From Pseudomonas sp. H9 (lineage in GTDB: Bacteria > Pseudomonadota > Gammaproteobacteria > Pseudomonadales > Pseudomonadaceae): a DNA stretch of 64,000 nucleotides. The position numbers and the translations under genes are program-made. Below the pieces are notes generated by a model that saw nothing but the letters and a program-made list of their open reading frames with translations, was not told the origin of the DNA and made no database searches. Numbering within the stretch: position 1 is the first letter of the stretch; every line of letters begins with the position of its first letter. Of this stretch, positions 55,825 through 64,000 are shown piece after piece. The stretch is from assembly GCF_004353925.1 (NCBI RefSeq), contig NZ_SMOK01000016.1:1-64000 (forward strand), written 5' to 3'.

Positions 55825-56856
55825 TCAGTGCCCTGCTCTGGCGGCGAGCAGATCCAGGGCAACGTCGACGATCATGTCCTCTTGGCCACCGACCATCCGT
55901 CGTCTGCCCAGTTCGACCAGAATGTCCAGCGGCTTGAGCCCGTACTTGGCCGCGGCGACTTCGGTATGGCGCAGGAAGCTGGAGTACACACCGGCATAGC
56001 CCAACCCCAGGGTTTCGCGGTCGACTCGAACCGGCCGGTCCTGCAACGGGCGAACCAGGTCGTCGGCGGCATCCATGAGTCGGTACAGGTCGGTGCCGTG
56101 GTTCCAGCCCATGCGCTCGGCGGCGGCAATGAACACCTCCAGCGGGGCATTGCCGGCACCAGCGCCCATGCCGGCGAGGCTGGCGTCTACTCGGTCACAG
56201 CCCTCCTCCACCGCCACGATGGAGTTGGCCACCCCCAGGCTGAGGTTGTGGTGGGCATGCATGCCGGTTTGCGTTTCGGCGTTGAGCACCGCTTTGAAGG
56301 CGCGCATACGCGCGCGGATGTCATGCATGCCCATGGCGCCACCGGAGTCGGCCATGTAGATGCAGTGCGCGCCATAGCTTTCCATCAACTTGCCCTGGGC
56401 AGCCAATTGGTCCGCCGGAATCATATGGCTCATCATCAAGAAGCCCACGGTGTCCATGCCCAGTGAGCGGGCGTACTCGATGTGCTGCCTGGACACGTCA
56501 GCTTCGGTGCAGTGGGTGGCGATACGCACCGAGCGCGCACCGGCATCGTAGGCAGCCTTGAGGTCGTGCACGGTGCCGATACCCGGCAACAGCAGCACGG
56601 TGATCTTGGCGTGCTCGATAACCTCGGCAGCGGCTTCGATCCATTCCAGGTCGGTGTGTGCGCCAAAGCCGTAGTTGAAACTGGAGCCTTGCAGGCCGTC
56701 GCCGTGGGTGACTTCAATCGAATCGACGTTAGCCTGATCCAGCGCGCGGGCGATGGCCTGCACGTTCTGGATCGAATACTGATGGCGAATCGCATGGCTG
56801 CCGTCACGCAGGGTCACGTCAGAGATGTAGAGTTTTTTGCGTGGATCAAAGGTCAT
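55825..56856 (-). CDS. 4-hydroxy-2-oxovalerate aldolase (MhpE/BphI type)
   Basis: This 343-aa enzyme splits 4-hydroxy-2-oxovalerate into pyruvate and acetaldehyde. It has the DRE-TIM metal and catalytic motif [14 protein letters not shown] near the N-terminus, HxH metal ligands in [11 protein letters not shown], and the family's MADSGGAMG. It normally forms a channelling complex with the acylating acetaldehyde dehydrogenase, whose gene overlaps closely upstream (stop 11 bp from this start). ATG 56856 has GAGGAG upstream and is preferred to the frame start at 56874. Confidence 0.94.
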   Translation of the reverse strand: MTFDPRKKLYISDVTLRDGSHAIRHQYSIQNVQAIARALDQANVDSIEVTHGDGLQGSSFNYGFGAHTDLEWIEAAAEVIEHAKITVLLLPGIGTVHDLKAAYDAGARSVRIATHCTEADVSRQHIEYARSLGMDTVGFLMMSHMIPADQLAAQGKLMESYGAHCIYMADSGGAMGMHDIRARMRAFKAVLNAETQTGMHAHHNLSLGVANSIVAVEEGCDRVDASLAGMGAGAGNAPLEVFIAAAERMGWNHGTDLYRLMDAADDLVRPLQDRPVRVDRETLGLGYAGVYSSFLRHTEVAAAKYGLKPLDILVELGRRRMVGGQEDMIVDVALDLLAARAGH

Positions 56857-56866
56857 GATCAGCTCC

Positions 56867-57805
56867 TCAGCCATTGAGCATCGACACGGCCATGCGCTCG
56901 GCAGTCGCCAGCGCCGCCGAGGTCATGATGTCGAGGTTGCCGGCATAGGCTGGCAGGTAGTGGGCAGCGCCTTCGACTTCGAGAAACACCGAGGTCTTCA
57001 GGCCGCTGAAGCGACCGTGGCCGGGAATGTTCAGTGGCGCGTGATCCGGAATCACGTCGAACTGCACTTTCTGCTTCAGGCGATAGCCCGGCACATACGC
57101 GCTGACTGCCGCAGCCATCTCTTCGATGCTGGCGGCCACCCGGGCTTGATCAGCCGCTTCGGACAGCACGAAGACAGTGTCACGCATCATCAACGGCGGC
57201 TCGGCCGGGTTCATGACGATGATCGCCTTGCCCTTGGCGGCGCCGCCGATCACTTCGATGGCCTTGGCCGTGGTTTCGGTGAACTCGTCGATGTTGGCGC
57301 GTGTGCCCGGCCCTGCCGACTTGCTGGCAATCGAGGCGATGATCTCGGCGTAATGCACCTTGGCCACACGCGACACCGCCGCCACCATCGGAATAGTCGC
57401 CTGGCCGCCACAGGTGACCATGTTGACGTTGCGCTGGTCGAGGTTCTGCTCGAGGTTGACCACCGGCACGCAATACGGACCGATGGCCGCAGGCGTCAGG
57501 TCGATCAGACGAATGCCAGGCTTGGCCGCACGCAGCAAGGCGTCATTGCTGACGTGGGCGCCGGCGCTGGTGGCATCGAAGACGAAGTCGATAGCGGCAA
57601 ATTCGGGCAGGTTGATCAGCCCTTGCACGCCTTCGGCAGTGACGGCCACGCCCAGCCGTTTGGCACGGGCCAGGCCATCGGACGCAGGATCGATACCGAC
57701 CATCGCGCCCATCTGCAGGTGCTTGGCGTTACGCATCACTTTGATCATCAGGTCGGTACCGATATTGCCGGAGCCGATAATGGCGACGTTGAGTTTTTTG
57801 CTCAT
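56867..57805 (-). CDS. Acylating acetaldehyde dehydrogenase (MhpF/BphJ type)
   Basis: This 312-aa enzyme converts acetaldehyde to acetyl-CoA with NAD and CoA. It has an N-terminal NAD-binding motif ([13 protein letters not shown]), the catalytic Cys in [12 protein letters not shown] near residue 130, and the family's [16 protein letters not shown]. The chosen ATG at 57805 has GAGG upstream; the longer frame from 57820 overlaps the hydratase gene. It is the partner of the aldolase gene that follows. Confidence 0.94.
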   Translation of the reverse strand: MSKKLNVAIIGSGNIGTDLMIKVMRNAKHLQMGAMVGIDPASDGLARAKRLGVAVTAEGVQGLINLPEFAAIDFVFDATSAGAHVSNDALLRAAKPGIRLIDLTPAAIGPYCVPVVNLEQNLDQRNVNMVTCGGQATIPMVAAVSRVAKVHYAEIIASIASKSAGPGTRANIDEFTETTAKAIEVIGGAAKGKAIIVMNPAEPPLMMRDTVFVLSEAADQARVAASIEEMAAAVSAYVPGYRLKQKVQFDVIPDHAPLNIPGHGRFSGLKTSVFLEVEGAAHYLPAYAGNLDIMTSAALATAERMAVSMLNG

Positions 57806-57816
57806 GTAGATCGGCC

Positions 57817-58605
57817 TCACTCAAAACGCACGGCGCAGTTGCCGATACCGGCAATGCTCACGCGCAGGTTGTCTCCGGCCACCACCGGCACCATCGCCGA
57901 CAGCGCCCCGGACAGAATCACTTCGCCGGCCTTGAGGCTCATGCCCAGGCGCCCCAGGGTGTTGGCCAGCCAGGCCACGGCGATGGCCGGCGAACCCATG
58001 GTCGCGGCACCGGCGCCGGTGCCGACGATGCGCCCGTTTTTCTCCAGCACCATGCCGGTGGTGAACAGGTCCAGATCCCGCAGGCTGACCAGCCGGTCGC
58101 CGAGCACGAACACACCGCACGAGGCGTTGTCGGCGACGGTGTCCTGAATCTTGATTTTCCAGTCACGAATACGCGAATCGACAATCTCGAAACAGGCCAT
58201 CACCCCTTCGGTCGCCCGCAGCACATCGGCGACGGTGACGCCGGGCCCCTGCAAGTCGTGCTTGAGCACAAAGGCGATCTCGCCTTCGGCCTTGGGCTGG
58301 ATCAGGCTGCTGATGGCGACGCTGCTGCCGTGATTGACCACCATCGCATCGGTCAATTGACCGAAGTCCGGTTGGCCTACGCCGAGCATGTCCATCACCG
58401 CCTGACTGGTGACACCGATCTTCTTGCCGATGATCCGCTCACCATTGGCCATACGGCGGCTGATCAGCTGCTGCTGAATCTGATAGGCCTGCTCCAGGGT
58501 CAGCTCCGGGTAGCGTTCGGTCAGCGGGGCAATGGCCTGCGCCTCGACCAGGGCGTTGAACAGTTGGTCACCCAGATGTTGGGTATCAATGTTTGAAGGG
58601 TTCAT
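57817..58605 (-). CDS. 2-hydroxypenta-2,4-dienoate hydratase (MhpD/BphH type)
   Basis: This 262-aa member of the fumarylacetoacetate-hydrolase-like hydratase/decarboxylase family adds water to 2-hydroxypenta-2,4-dienoate to give 4-hydroxy-2-oxovalerate. Visible features are [15 protein letters not shown], the metal-binding [12 protein letters not shown] region and [13 protein letters not shown]. 4-oxalocrotonate decarboxylases are close relatives, but the gene context favours the hydratase. GGAG precedes the ATG, and the dehydrogenase start lies 11 bp beyond its stop. Confidence 0.9.
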   Translation of the reverse strand: MNPSNIDTQHLGDQLFNALVEAQAIAPLTERYPELTLEQAYQIQQQLISRRMANGERIIGKKIGVTSQAVMDMLGVGQPDFGQLTDAMVVNHGSSVAISSLIQPKAEGEIAFVLKHDLQGPGVTVADVLRATEGVMACFEIVDSRIRDWKIKIQDTVADNASCGVFVLGDRLVSLRDLDLFTTGMVLEKNGRIVGTGAGAATMGSPAIAVAWLANTLGRLGMSLKAGEVILSGALSAMVPVVAGDNLRVSIAGIGNCAVRFE

Positions 58606-58631
58606 CTAAAGCTCCTGCCATCTGGCAACCA

Positions 58632-59087
58632 CTAAAGGTGGCGGTTAGAGGTAACGGCGTTGTAGCCCGCCTGGGCACATTCACAATCTTGTTCTTCACT
58701 GGCACCGGAAACGCCGATGGCGCCGACCACGCGTTCGCCCTGACGCAACGGCAAGGCGCCGCCCATGGGCACCAGCCGTGGGCGTAACAACAAGCACTGG
58801 CGGACATGCTCGGGGGCATCGCGCAAGCGCTTGGCAAGATCGGCGGTGGGCAGCGCAAACGACACTGCGGTCAACGCCTTGTCTTGCGCCAGGTCGATGG
58901 TGTGCAACGGTGCGCCGGTGCTTCTACCGAAGGCCATCAAGTGCCCACCGGCATCGAGTACCGCGACGCTGACCCGCCAGCCATTGATGCTGGCGTGCTG
59001 TAATGCCACCTCCAGCGCCAGACGTGCGGCAGCCATGCTCAGAGGGTCGGCCAATTGACCGTCGACGCCCTGTACGTCTCGATTCAT
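58632..59087 (-). CDS. GlcG/HbpS-like (DUF336) protein
   Basis: This 151-aa protein shows the GlcG/HbpS pattern: VSVAVLDAGGHLMAFGR, the KALTAVSF segment and PMGGALPLRQGERVVGAIGVSGAS. Family members bind haem or small ligands, or are accessory proteins in catabolic operons; the catalytic role, if any, is unclear. The ATG at 59087 overlaps the transporter stop by ATGA and has AAGGAAG upstream, so it is preferred to the ATG at 59093. Confidence 0.85.
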   Translation of the reverse strand: MNRDVQGVDGQLADPLSMAAARLALEVALQHASINGWRVSVAVLDAGGHLMAFGRSTGAPLHTIDLAQDKALTAVSFALPTADLAKRLRDAPEHVRQCLLLRPRLVPMGGALPLRQGERVVGAIGVSGASEEQDCECAQAGYNAVTSNRHL

Positions 59088-61498
59088 ACGCATGCTTCCT
59101 TGAGTGAAGTGGCGGGCGCCGTCTGCGCCGGGCGCAGCAGGTAGCAGGCCAAGGCCGGCACCAGCACCAGCGCGACGAGCATGTTGCAGAGGAACATGAA
59201 GGTCAGCAGCACGCCCATGTCGGCCTGAAACTTGATCGGCGAGAACACCCAGGTGACCACGCCCAGTGAGAGGGTCAGGCCGGTGAACACCACGACCCGA
59301 CCGGTAAACATCAGTGCCTGGCGATAGGCTGTGCTCAGGCTTTCACCACGGCGCAACCAGAACAGCGTCACACTGAGGATATAAAGGGCGTAGTCAACGC
59401 CGATCCCCACGCCCAAGGCCACCACCGGCAAGGTGGCAACCTTGAGCCCGATGTTCAGCCACACCATCAACGCTTCAGCCAATAGCGAGGTGAGGATCAG
59501 CGGTAGCACGGCACACACCACCGCGCGCCAGGAGCGAAAGGCGATGAAGCACAACAACGTCACCACCAGGTAAACCCCCAGCAGCATCTGTGTATTTGCG
59601 CGTTTGACCACGATGTTGGTGGCGCTTTCGATCCCGGCGTTGCCGGCGGCCATCAAAAAGGTCGCCTGCTCATCGTTGTATTTCTCGGCGAACGCCGACG
59701 TGGCGTTGATCACCGATTCCAGGGTGTCGGCCTTGTGGTCCTTGAGGTAGGCATAGATCGACAGCAGGCTGCAGGTACCGTTGAACAGCTCACGCGGCGA
59801 GCGCATGGCCGCAGCGTTGATCATCGACTGGTTGGGCGGCAGCTCATCCCATTTGAAGTTGCCTTCGTTCATGCCGACGTTGATCTTGCGCGACAGGCCG
59901 GCAATCGACTTGGTGGTTTCCACACCCGGCAGCTCACGCAGGCGCCACTCCAGCTCTTCGACTTTGCGCAAGGTCGCGTAGTCCACGCATTGGCCGGCCG
60001 GGGTCTGCACCATGATCACGAACACATCACTGCTCGCCTGGTAGTGTTCGATGATGAAGCGGTTGTCGAGGTTATAGCGCGAGTCGGCACGCAGCTCAGG
60101 CGCACCGGGGTCAAGGTCGCCGACTTTGAGGTCTTTGCTCACCCACAGCGCACCCAGCCCTACCAGCGCCGCCACGGCAATCGCCAGGCGTGCCGAACGT
60201 GGCGTGGTGAAGTGCTCGAACAGGCGTACGAGAGGCTGCGCTGGCTGGCCTGGGGCCTGCGTTTCGTGCTTGAGGCTGCGGGCCGCAGCCGCCGGCGAAA
60301 CACCCGTGAACGACAACATGATCGGCAGCAGGGCGAGGTTGGTGAACACCAGAATGCCGACACCGAGGCTGGCGATCAGCGCCAGCTCCTGAATCACCGG
60401 CACATCGACGAGGGTCAGTACCGCAAAGCCGACTACATCGGCCAGCAAGGCCGTCATGCCGGCGGCAAATAGCCGGCGGAAGGTATAGCGCGCGGCGATC
60501 AGCTTGTGCGTGCCACGGCCGACATCCTGCATGATGCCGTTCATTTTCTGCGCGCCATGGCTCACGCCGATGGCGTACACCAGAAACGGCACCAGAATCG
60601 AGTACGGGTTGAGTTCATAGCCCAGCAGCGGCAACAGGCCAAGCAACCAGATCACCCCGACCAGTGTGCAGCACTGCACCACCAGGGTACTGCGCAGGCA
60701 ACGGGTGAAACGGTAGAGGATGGCACCGGTGATCAGTACCGCCACGGCAAAAAACGCCAGCACCGCGTACAAACCGTCGATCAGATCGCCCATGACCTTG
60801 GCAAAGCCAATGATGTGGATGTCCACACCGCGCGTCTGGTAACTGGCACGCAAGGCTTCCAGGCTGTCGGACAACTGCTTGTAATCCAGCACCTCGCCGG
60901 TTTTCGGATCGACCTCCAACAGTGGCAGGTAGATGATGCTGGAGCGCAGGTCGGCTGCCACCAGTTGGCCGATTTCCCCCGAGCGTTCGACGTTGGCGCG
61001 CAAAGTGTCGAGGCTTTCCTCGCTGCCATCGAAGCCATCCGGCACCACCGGCCCGCCATCGAAACCGTCCTCGGTGACCCCTTGCCAACGGGTTGCCGGG
61101 GTCCACAGCGAGCGCATGAAGGCGCGGTCGACGCCGTTGACCAGGTACAGCTGATCATTGAGCTGGCGCAGGGTTTCCATGTACTGGGCGTTATAGATCG
61201 TGCCCGGCTCGCGCATCGCCACGGCCACGCGCACGGCGTTGCCGGCGCCCTTGAGGTCACCTGCATGCGCCAGGTAATTGAGGGTGAACGGATGATGGGC
61301 GGGGATCGTCTTCAGGTAGCTGGCATTAAGCCTGACCTGACTGGCGGCGACAGCCAGCAGCACGCTCATCAGCACGCAACAGGCAACTACCAGCACCCGG
61401 TGATTGAACAGCAGCCGTTCCAGGCTATTGCCTGAGTACTTGTCGAAGTCCGCCAGGGACGCGATGGCGGTGAAGCCGTCGGAATGACTGATAGCCAT
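59084..61498 (-). CDS. MMPL/RND-family transporter
   Basis: This 804-aa inner-membrane protein has about twelve transmembrane helices in the RND pattern: one near residue 35, a periplasmic loop, a bundle at about 235-385, one at about 430, a second loop and a final bundle at about 640-790. It includes YAIGVSHGAQKMNG and VALGVGIGVDYALYIL. MMPL-like proteins of this size move hydrophobic compounds or lipids. In catabolic clusters for steroids, terpenoids and other hydrophobic compounds they often occur with YCF48 and DUF1329 proteins, as here. Uptake or efflux of the pathway substrate is inferred. Confidence 0.9.
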   Translation of the reverse strand: MAISHSDGFTAIASLADFDKYSGNSLERLLFNHRVLVVACCVLMSVLLAVAASQVRLNASYLKTIPAHHPFTLNYLAHAGDLKGAGNAVRVAVAMREPGTIYNAQYMETLRQLNDQLYLVNGVDRAFMRSLWTPATRWQGVTEDGFDGGPVVPDGFDGSEESLDTLRANVERSGEIGQLVAADLRSSIIYLPLLEVDPKTGEVLDYKQLSDSLEALRASYQTRGVDIHIIGFAKVMGDLIDGLYAVLAFFAVAVLITGAILYRFTRCLRSTLVVQCCTLVGVIWLLGLLPLLGYELNPYSILVPFLVYAIGVSHGAQKMNGIMQDVGRGTHKLIAARYTFRRLFAAGMTALLADVVGFAVLTLVDVPVIQELALIASLGVGILVFTNLALLPIMLSFTGVSPAAAARSLKHETQAPGQPAQPLVRLFEHFTTPRSARLAIAVAALVGLGALWVSKDLKVGDLDPGAPELRADSRYNLDNRFIIEHYQASSDVFVIMVQTPAGQCVDYATLRKVEELEWRLRELPGVETTKSIAGLSRKINVGMNEGNFKWDELPPNQSMINAAAMRSPRELFNGTCSLLSIYAYLKDHKADTLESVINATSAFAEKYNDEQATFLMAAGNAGIESATNIVVKRANTQMLLGVYLVVTLLCFIAFRSWRAVVCAVLPLILTSLLAEALMVWLNIGLKVATLPVVALGVGIGVDYALYILSVTLFWLRRGESLSTAYRQALMFTGRVVVFTGLTLSLGVVTWVFSPIKFQADMGVLLTFMFLCNMLVALVLVPALACYLLRPAQTAPATSLKEACV

Positions 61499-61528
61499 AG
61501 TCTGTAACCTTCCTCTATGCAGGCCGAC

Positions 61529-62593
61529 TCAGCGCAACGCGCTCGGCGGAAAACGGGTTATGCCGTTGCTGCCCACGGCCAGACTGCCGCCATCGGGCAG
61601 GGCCAGCAGGTCGATCAACGGAAAACGTTCTTCTGGCGCAACGGCGCGGAAGCTGCGCCCGTCGTCACGACTGAGCCATCCCTGCCCCGACTCATCGGCC
61701 AGCAGCAACGAACCGTCGCGCAGCTCGGTGGCGGCAGTCAGGCTCTTGCTGGTGGGCAGTGCCACCGGCGTCCAGTTGGCGCCCTGATCGGTCGAGCGGA
61801 ACACATGGCCCCGCAGGCCAGCCACGATCAGGCTGTGCTCGCGGGTAGCGAGCAGGGCAAAGAAGCTGCCTTCATAGGGGCTGGAGAAGCGGCTGAAGCC
61901 GTGCATGTCGCGGCCGATGCGCATGAGCGCGCCCTGCTCCCCCGCCAGATAAATCTGACTACCGAGCACTTGGGCGGCATTGAGGTGTTGCGCCTCACTG
62001 CCATCGAGCAGTTCCAGCGCCGGGCGCCACTGCTGACCGCCATCGTCAGTGATAAACGCCAGGCCATAGGCCCCCAAGGCCAGAACACGCCCTTCACCCA
62101 GGCATTTGACGGCGAGGAACGGCTTGTCGGCGCCCTCCTTGACCCAGCGCCGTGCGTCATCGACCTGATCCGGATCCTGACGCACCTGAAGGATGGCCTG
62201 CGCCGCTTGTGCACCCTGCAACTGCCGGGTCCAGCTCGCGCCGCCGTCGCGGGTGGCCAGAATCACGCCACGATGGCCCACCGCCCAGCCCTGCTGTTGA
62301 TTGGCGAAACACAGGCCGGTCAGGCTGACGGTCACCGGCACGCTGGCGGGTAGCCAGCTTTGCCCTTGGTCGTCGGAATACAGAATGCTGCCCCGCGCCC
62401 CGGCAACCACCAGCCGATCACCGGCCACGGCCGCCGCGTTGAGTGACGAGCGCGTCGCGTGTCGCGATGCCTGCGCCTTTTGCTCAAGGGTATCGGACGC
62501 AGCCTTGGGCACGTTTGCCGCATGGCTGGTCGCCTGCCCGCAAAGCAGACCGGCGAGCAGCACGCCGAGCACTGCATAATTATTTTTATTCAC
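61529..62593 (-). CDS. YCF48/BNR-repeat beta-propeller protein, exported
   Basis: This 354-aa protein has a signal peptide ending near SHAAN and repeated blades of the type GxxGxILYSDDQGQSW, VGHRGVILATRDGGASW and GLRGHVFRSTDQGANW. This is the YCF48/photosynthesis-stability-factor fold shared with BNR repeats. In pseudomonad catabolic clusters such proteins accompany RND transporters and DUF1329 proteins and are thought to act in the periplasm. The transporter gene follows after 30 bp. Confidence 0.85.
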   Translation of the reverse strand: MNKNNYAVLGVLLAGLLCGQATSHAANVPKAASDTLEQKAQASRHATRSSLNAAAVAGDRLVVAGARGSILYSDDQGQSWLPASVPVTVSLTGLCFANQQQGWAVGHRGVILATRDGGASWTRQLQGAQAAQAILQVRQDPDQVDDARRWVKEGADKPFLAVKCLGEGRVLALGAYGLAFITDDGGQQWRPALELLDGSEAQHLNAAQVLGSQIYLAGEQGALMRIGRDMHGFSRFSSPYEGSFFALLATREHSLIVAGLRGHVFRSTDQGANWTPVALPTSKSLTAATELRDGSLLLADESGQGWLSRDDGRSFRAVAPEERFPLIDLLALPDGGSLAVGSNGITRFPPSALR

Positions 62594-62650
62594 TCGCTAC
62601 CTCCGGTAAGCCCGGTGAGCTCTGCGCCAGCGCAGGGCTCACCACGGCCA

Positions 62651-64000
62651 TCAACGTGCGCTCATCTTGGTCAGCGACTCAGGTGAGAAGAAGCTTTCAC
62701 GGCGGCGCTCGGTAATGGCGAACTGTTCGTTGCCGGCGTCGCCCATGGCGCAGTTGTACATCCACGCCTTGGTCCGGTGATCGTGGAAGAAGCCGGTGCA
62801 GTAGTTCACCGTGGCCGGGATGTCCGGGGCCACGAACGGCGTGGTCAGCGCCGTGCGCCACAAGGTGCCTTCGGCGTCCCAGCCATCGATGATCGCGTTG
62901 CCCCAGTTGTCTTCGTCGTAATAGAACTTGCGCTTGGGCACCGCGTGGCGCTTGCCCGGTTTGAGGGTCGCTTCGACCTCCCACACCCGGTGCAACTCCC
63001 AGCGCATGTAGTCCGGATTGACGTGACGCTGGGCCATGACTTTTTCATCGGCATTGGCCAACAACTGGTTGTTGTTGTACGGAATGATCATTTCCTTCTT
63101 GCCGATCAGCTTCCAGTCATAGCGCTCCGGAGAGCCGGTGCCACCGTAGTTTTCATCGACGAAGTTGACCCCCGAGGCCACCGCGTTGGGGGTGTCGAAG
63201 TTGATACTCGGCGCCCGCCGGACACGGCGCTGACCCGACAGGTACTGCCACAGCAGGCGGCCCTGCACGTAGTCGGTGACGTTGTGCACCATCAGCGCCT
63301 CACCGGCACGAAACGCCGGGGCGTAGGTCAGCTGGATGGCCATCATGTAGTTCAGCCCGGCGGTCTGCGCCGACCCTTCCTTGTAGTAGTACGGGTACTG
63401 CGCATCGTCCTCAGCAGCGGTGGCCAGGATCCGCTTGCCGTCGGTGGTGGTGGTCCAGACCTTGTACTTGGCCTGGGTCGCCTCGCCGCGCCACAGCAGT
63501 TGATGGTTCCACTGCACTTCGATGCCCGACTTGGGCAGCGGAAACGGCACGCCGCCGTATGCACCTTTGACGATCAGGCCATCGCCTTCCAGGGTGGCGT
63601 TGGTGGCGTTCTTCAAGGTGTTGTCATACACCCACTGTGGCGCCGAGGCTGTGCGGCGGGTCGGGTACACATCGATGCGGAAGGTCTGCGGGTTGTCCTT
63701 GAGCAGCTGGATAACGCCATCGCTGAGTTTGCCCTGGTACTGGGCCATGTTGGCGGCGGTGATGGTGTACAGCGGCTTGTCCTGGGCAAACGGGTCAAAG
63801 GCGCGATGGCCCTGCTGATAGCCCGGTGGCAACGTCGAGTAGCCGCCGGTCCAGGCCGGAATGCTGCCGTCGGCATTGCCCGCGCGCTCTGCGCCCATCG
63901 GCGTCAGCGTGGTACCCAAGGCCTTGGCCTCATCGGCACTGACGGCCGCATGGGCAGACAGCGCAGACAACGACAGGGCAACGCAAGTCAACAACTGAGT
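62651..64000 (-). CDS. DUF1329 envelope protein (5' end beyond the window)
   Basis: At least 449 residues are visible. The reading frame is still open at base 64000, so the true start lies outside. The visible N-terminus (LLTCVALSLSALSAHA then AVSADEAK) is a signal peptide, so only a few residues are missing. The protein matches the DUF1329 (LolA-like fold) family through IPAWTGGY, KPLYTITAANMAQY and the C-terminal NYCTGFFHDHRTKAWMYN. Family members are outer-membrane-associated proteins, often paired with DUF1302 proteins, in clusters for hydrophobic substrates. A DUF1302 partner may lie beyond the window edge. Confidence 0.87.
   Translation of the reverse strand, partial: TQLLTCVALSLSALSAHAAVSADEAKALGTTLTPMGAERAGNADGSIPAWTGGYSTLPPGYQQGHRAFDPFAQDKPLYTITAANMAQYQGKLSDGVIQLLKDNPQTFRIDVYPTRRTASAPQWVYDNTLKNATNATLEGDGLIVKGAYGGVPFPLPKSGIEVQWNHQLLWRGEATQAKYKVWTTTTDGKRILATAAEDDAQYPYYYKEGSAQTAGLNYMMAIQLTYAPAFRAGEALMVHNVTDYVQGRLLWQYLSGQRRVRRAPSINFDTPNAVASGVNFVDENYGGTGSPERYDWKLIGKKEMIIPYNNNQLLANADEKVMAQRHVNPDYMRWELHRVWEVEATLKPGKRHAVPKRKFYYDEDNWGNAIIDGWDAEGTLWRTALTTPFVAPDIPATVNYCTGFFHDHRTKAWMYNCAMGDAGNEQFAITERRRESFFSPESLTKMSAR

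Overview
The window looks like a chromosomal segment of a fluorescent Pseudomonas, most likely of the P. putida group. The reasons are the high-GC Pseudomonas-style coding, a pyoverdine side-chain synthetase locus with the typical fpvGHJK-CDEF operon, and five inverted pairs of a short GC-rich REP element of the putida type. No RNA genes, phage, insertion sequences or CRISPR arrays were seen.

Region 1 (1-35.5 kb) is a siderophore locus. Three NRPS genes and a TauD-like dioxygenase are transcribed leftwards (26299 to 1232) as one unit. They start downstream of a near-perfect PvdS-type promoter (TAAAT-N16-CGT) and end at a strong terminator. Reading the adenylation specificity residues by eye predicts a peptide Ser(D)-Lys-His-Thr(D)-Ser-hydroxyornithine, released by a C-terminal thioesterase. 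The His module is split between two proteins. It carries a degenerate condensation-like 'interface' domain and sits beside the dioxygenase, which points to beta-hydroxyhistidine in the final pyoverdine. Divergently transcribed is the fpvG-H-J-K-C-D-E-F operon for handling ferri-pyoverdine in the periplasm and inner membrane. An MbtH-like protein, a type II thioesterase and an isochorismatase-family hydrolase form a further leftward unit (35399 to 33846) with its own PvdS-like box. The first 100 bases hold a 49-bp copy of the 3' part of the neighbouring hydrolase gene, joined to what looks like the last residues of a TonB receptor.

Region 2 (35.5-41.3 kb) is ordinary chromosomal content: a UPF0149/YecA-like protein, an unrecognised 129-aa protein, a TonB-dependent siderophore receptor without a signalling domain behind a Fur-like box, a DUF2252 protein and a DUF502 membrane protein.

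Region 3 (41.4-51.9 kb) is an apparent export unit: a YbjN-like protein, a membrane-anchored parvulin isomerase and a 2958-aa autotransporter. The autotransporter passenger is built from beta-strand repeats and three copies of a larger Trp-rich block.

Region 4 (52-64 kb) is a leftward aromatic catabolic cluster. It has a BphD-like C-C hydrolase and the complete lower meta-cleavage set (hydratase, aldolase, acylating aldehyde dehydrogenase). With these go a GlcG/HbpS-like protein, an MMPL/RND transporter, a YCF48-type beta-propeller, a DUF1329 protein (cut by the window edge), a secreted paraoxonase-like propeller and a flavoprotein dehydrogenase. No ring-hydroxylating or ring-cleaving enzyme lies in the window, so the substrate is unknown.
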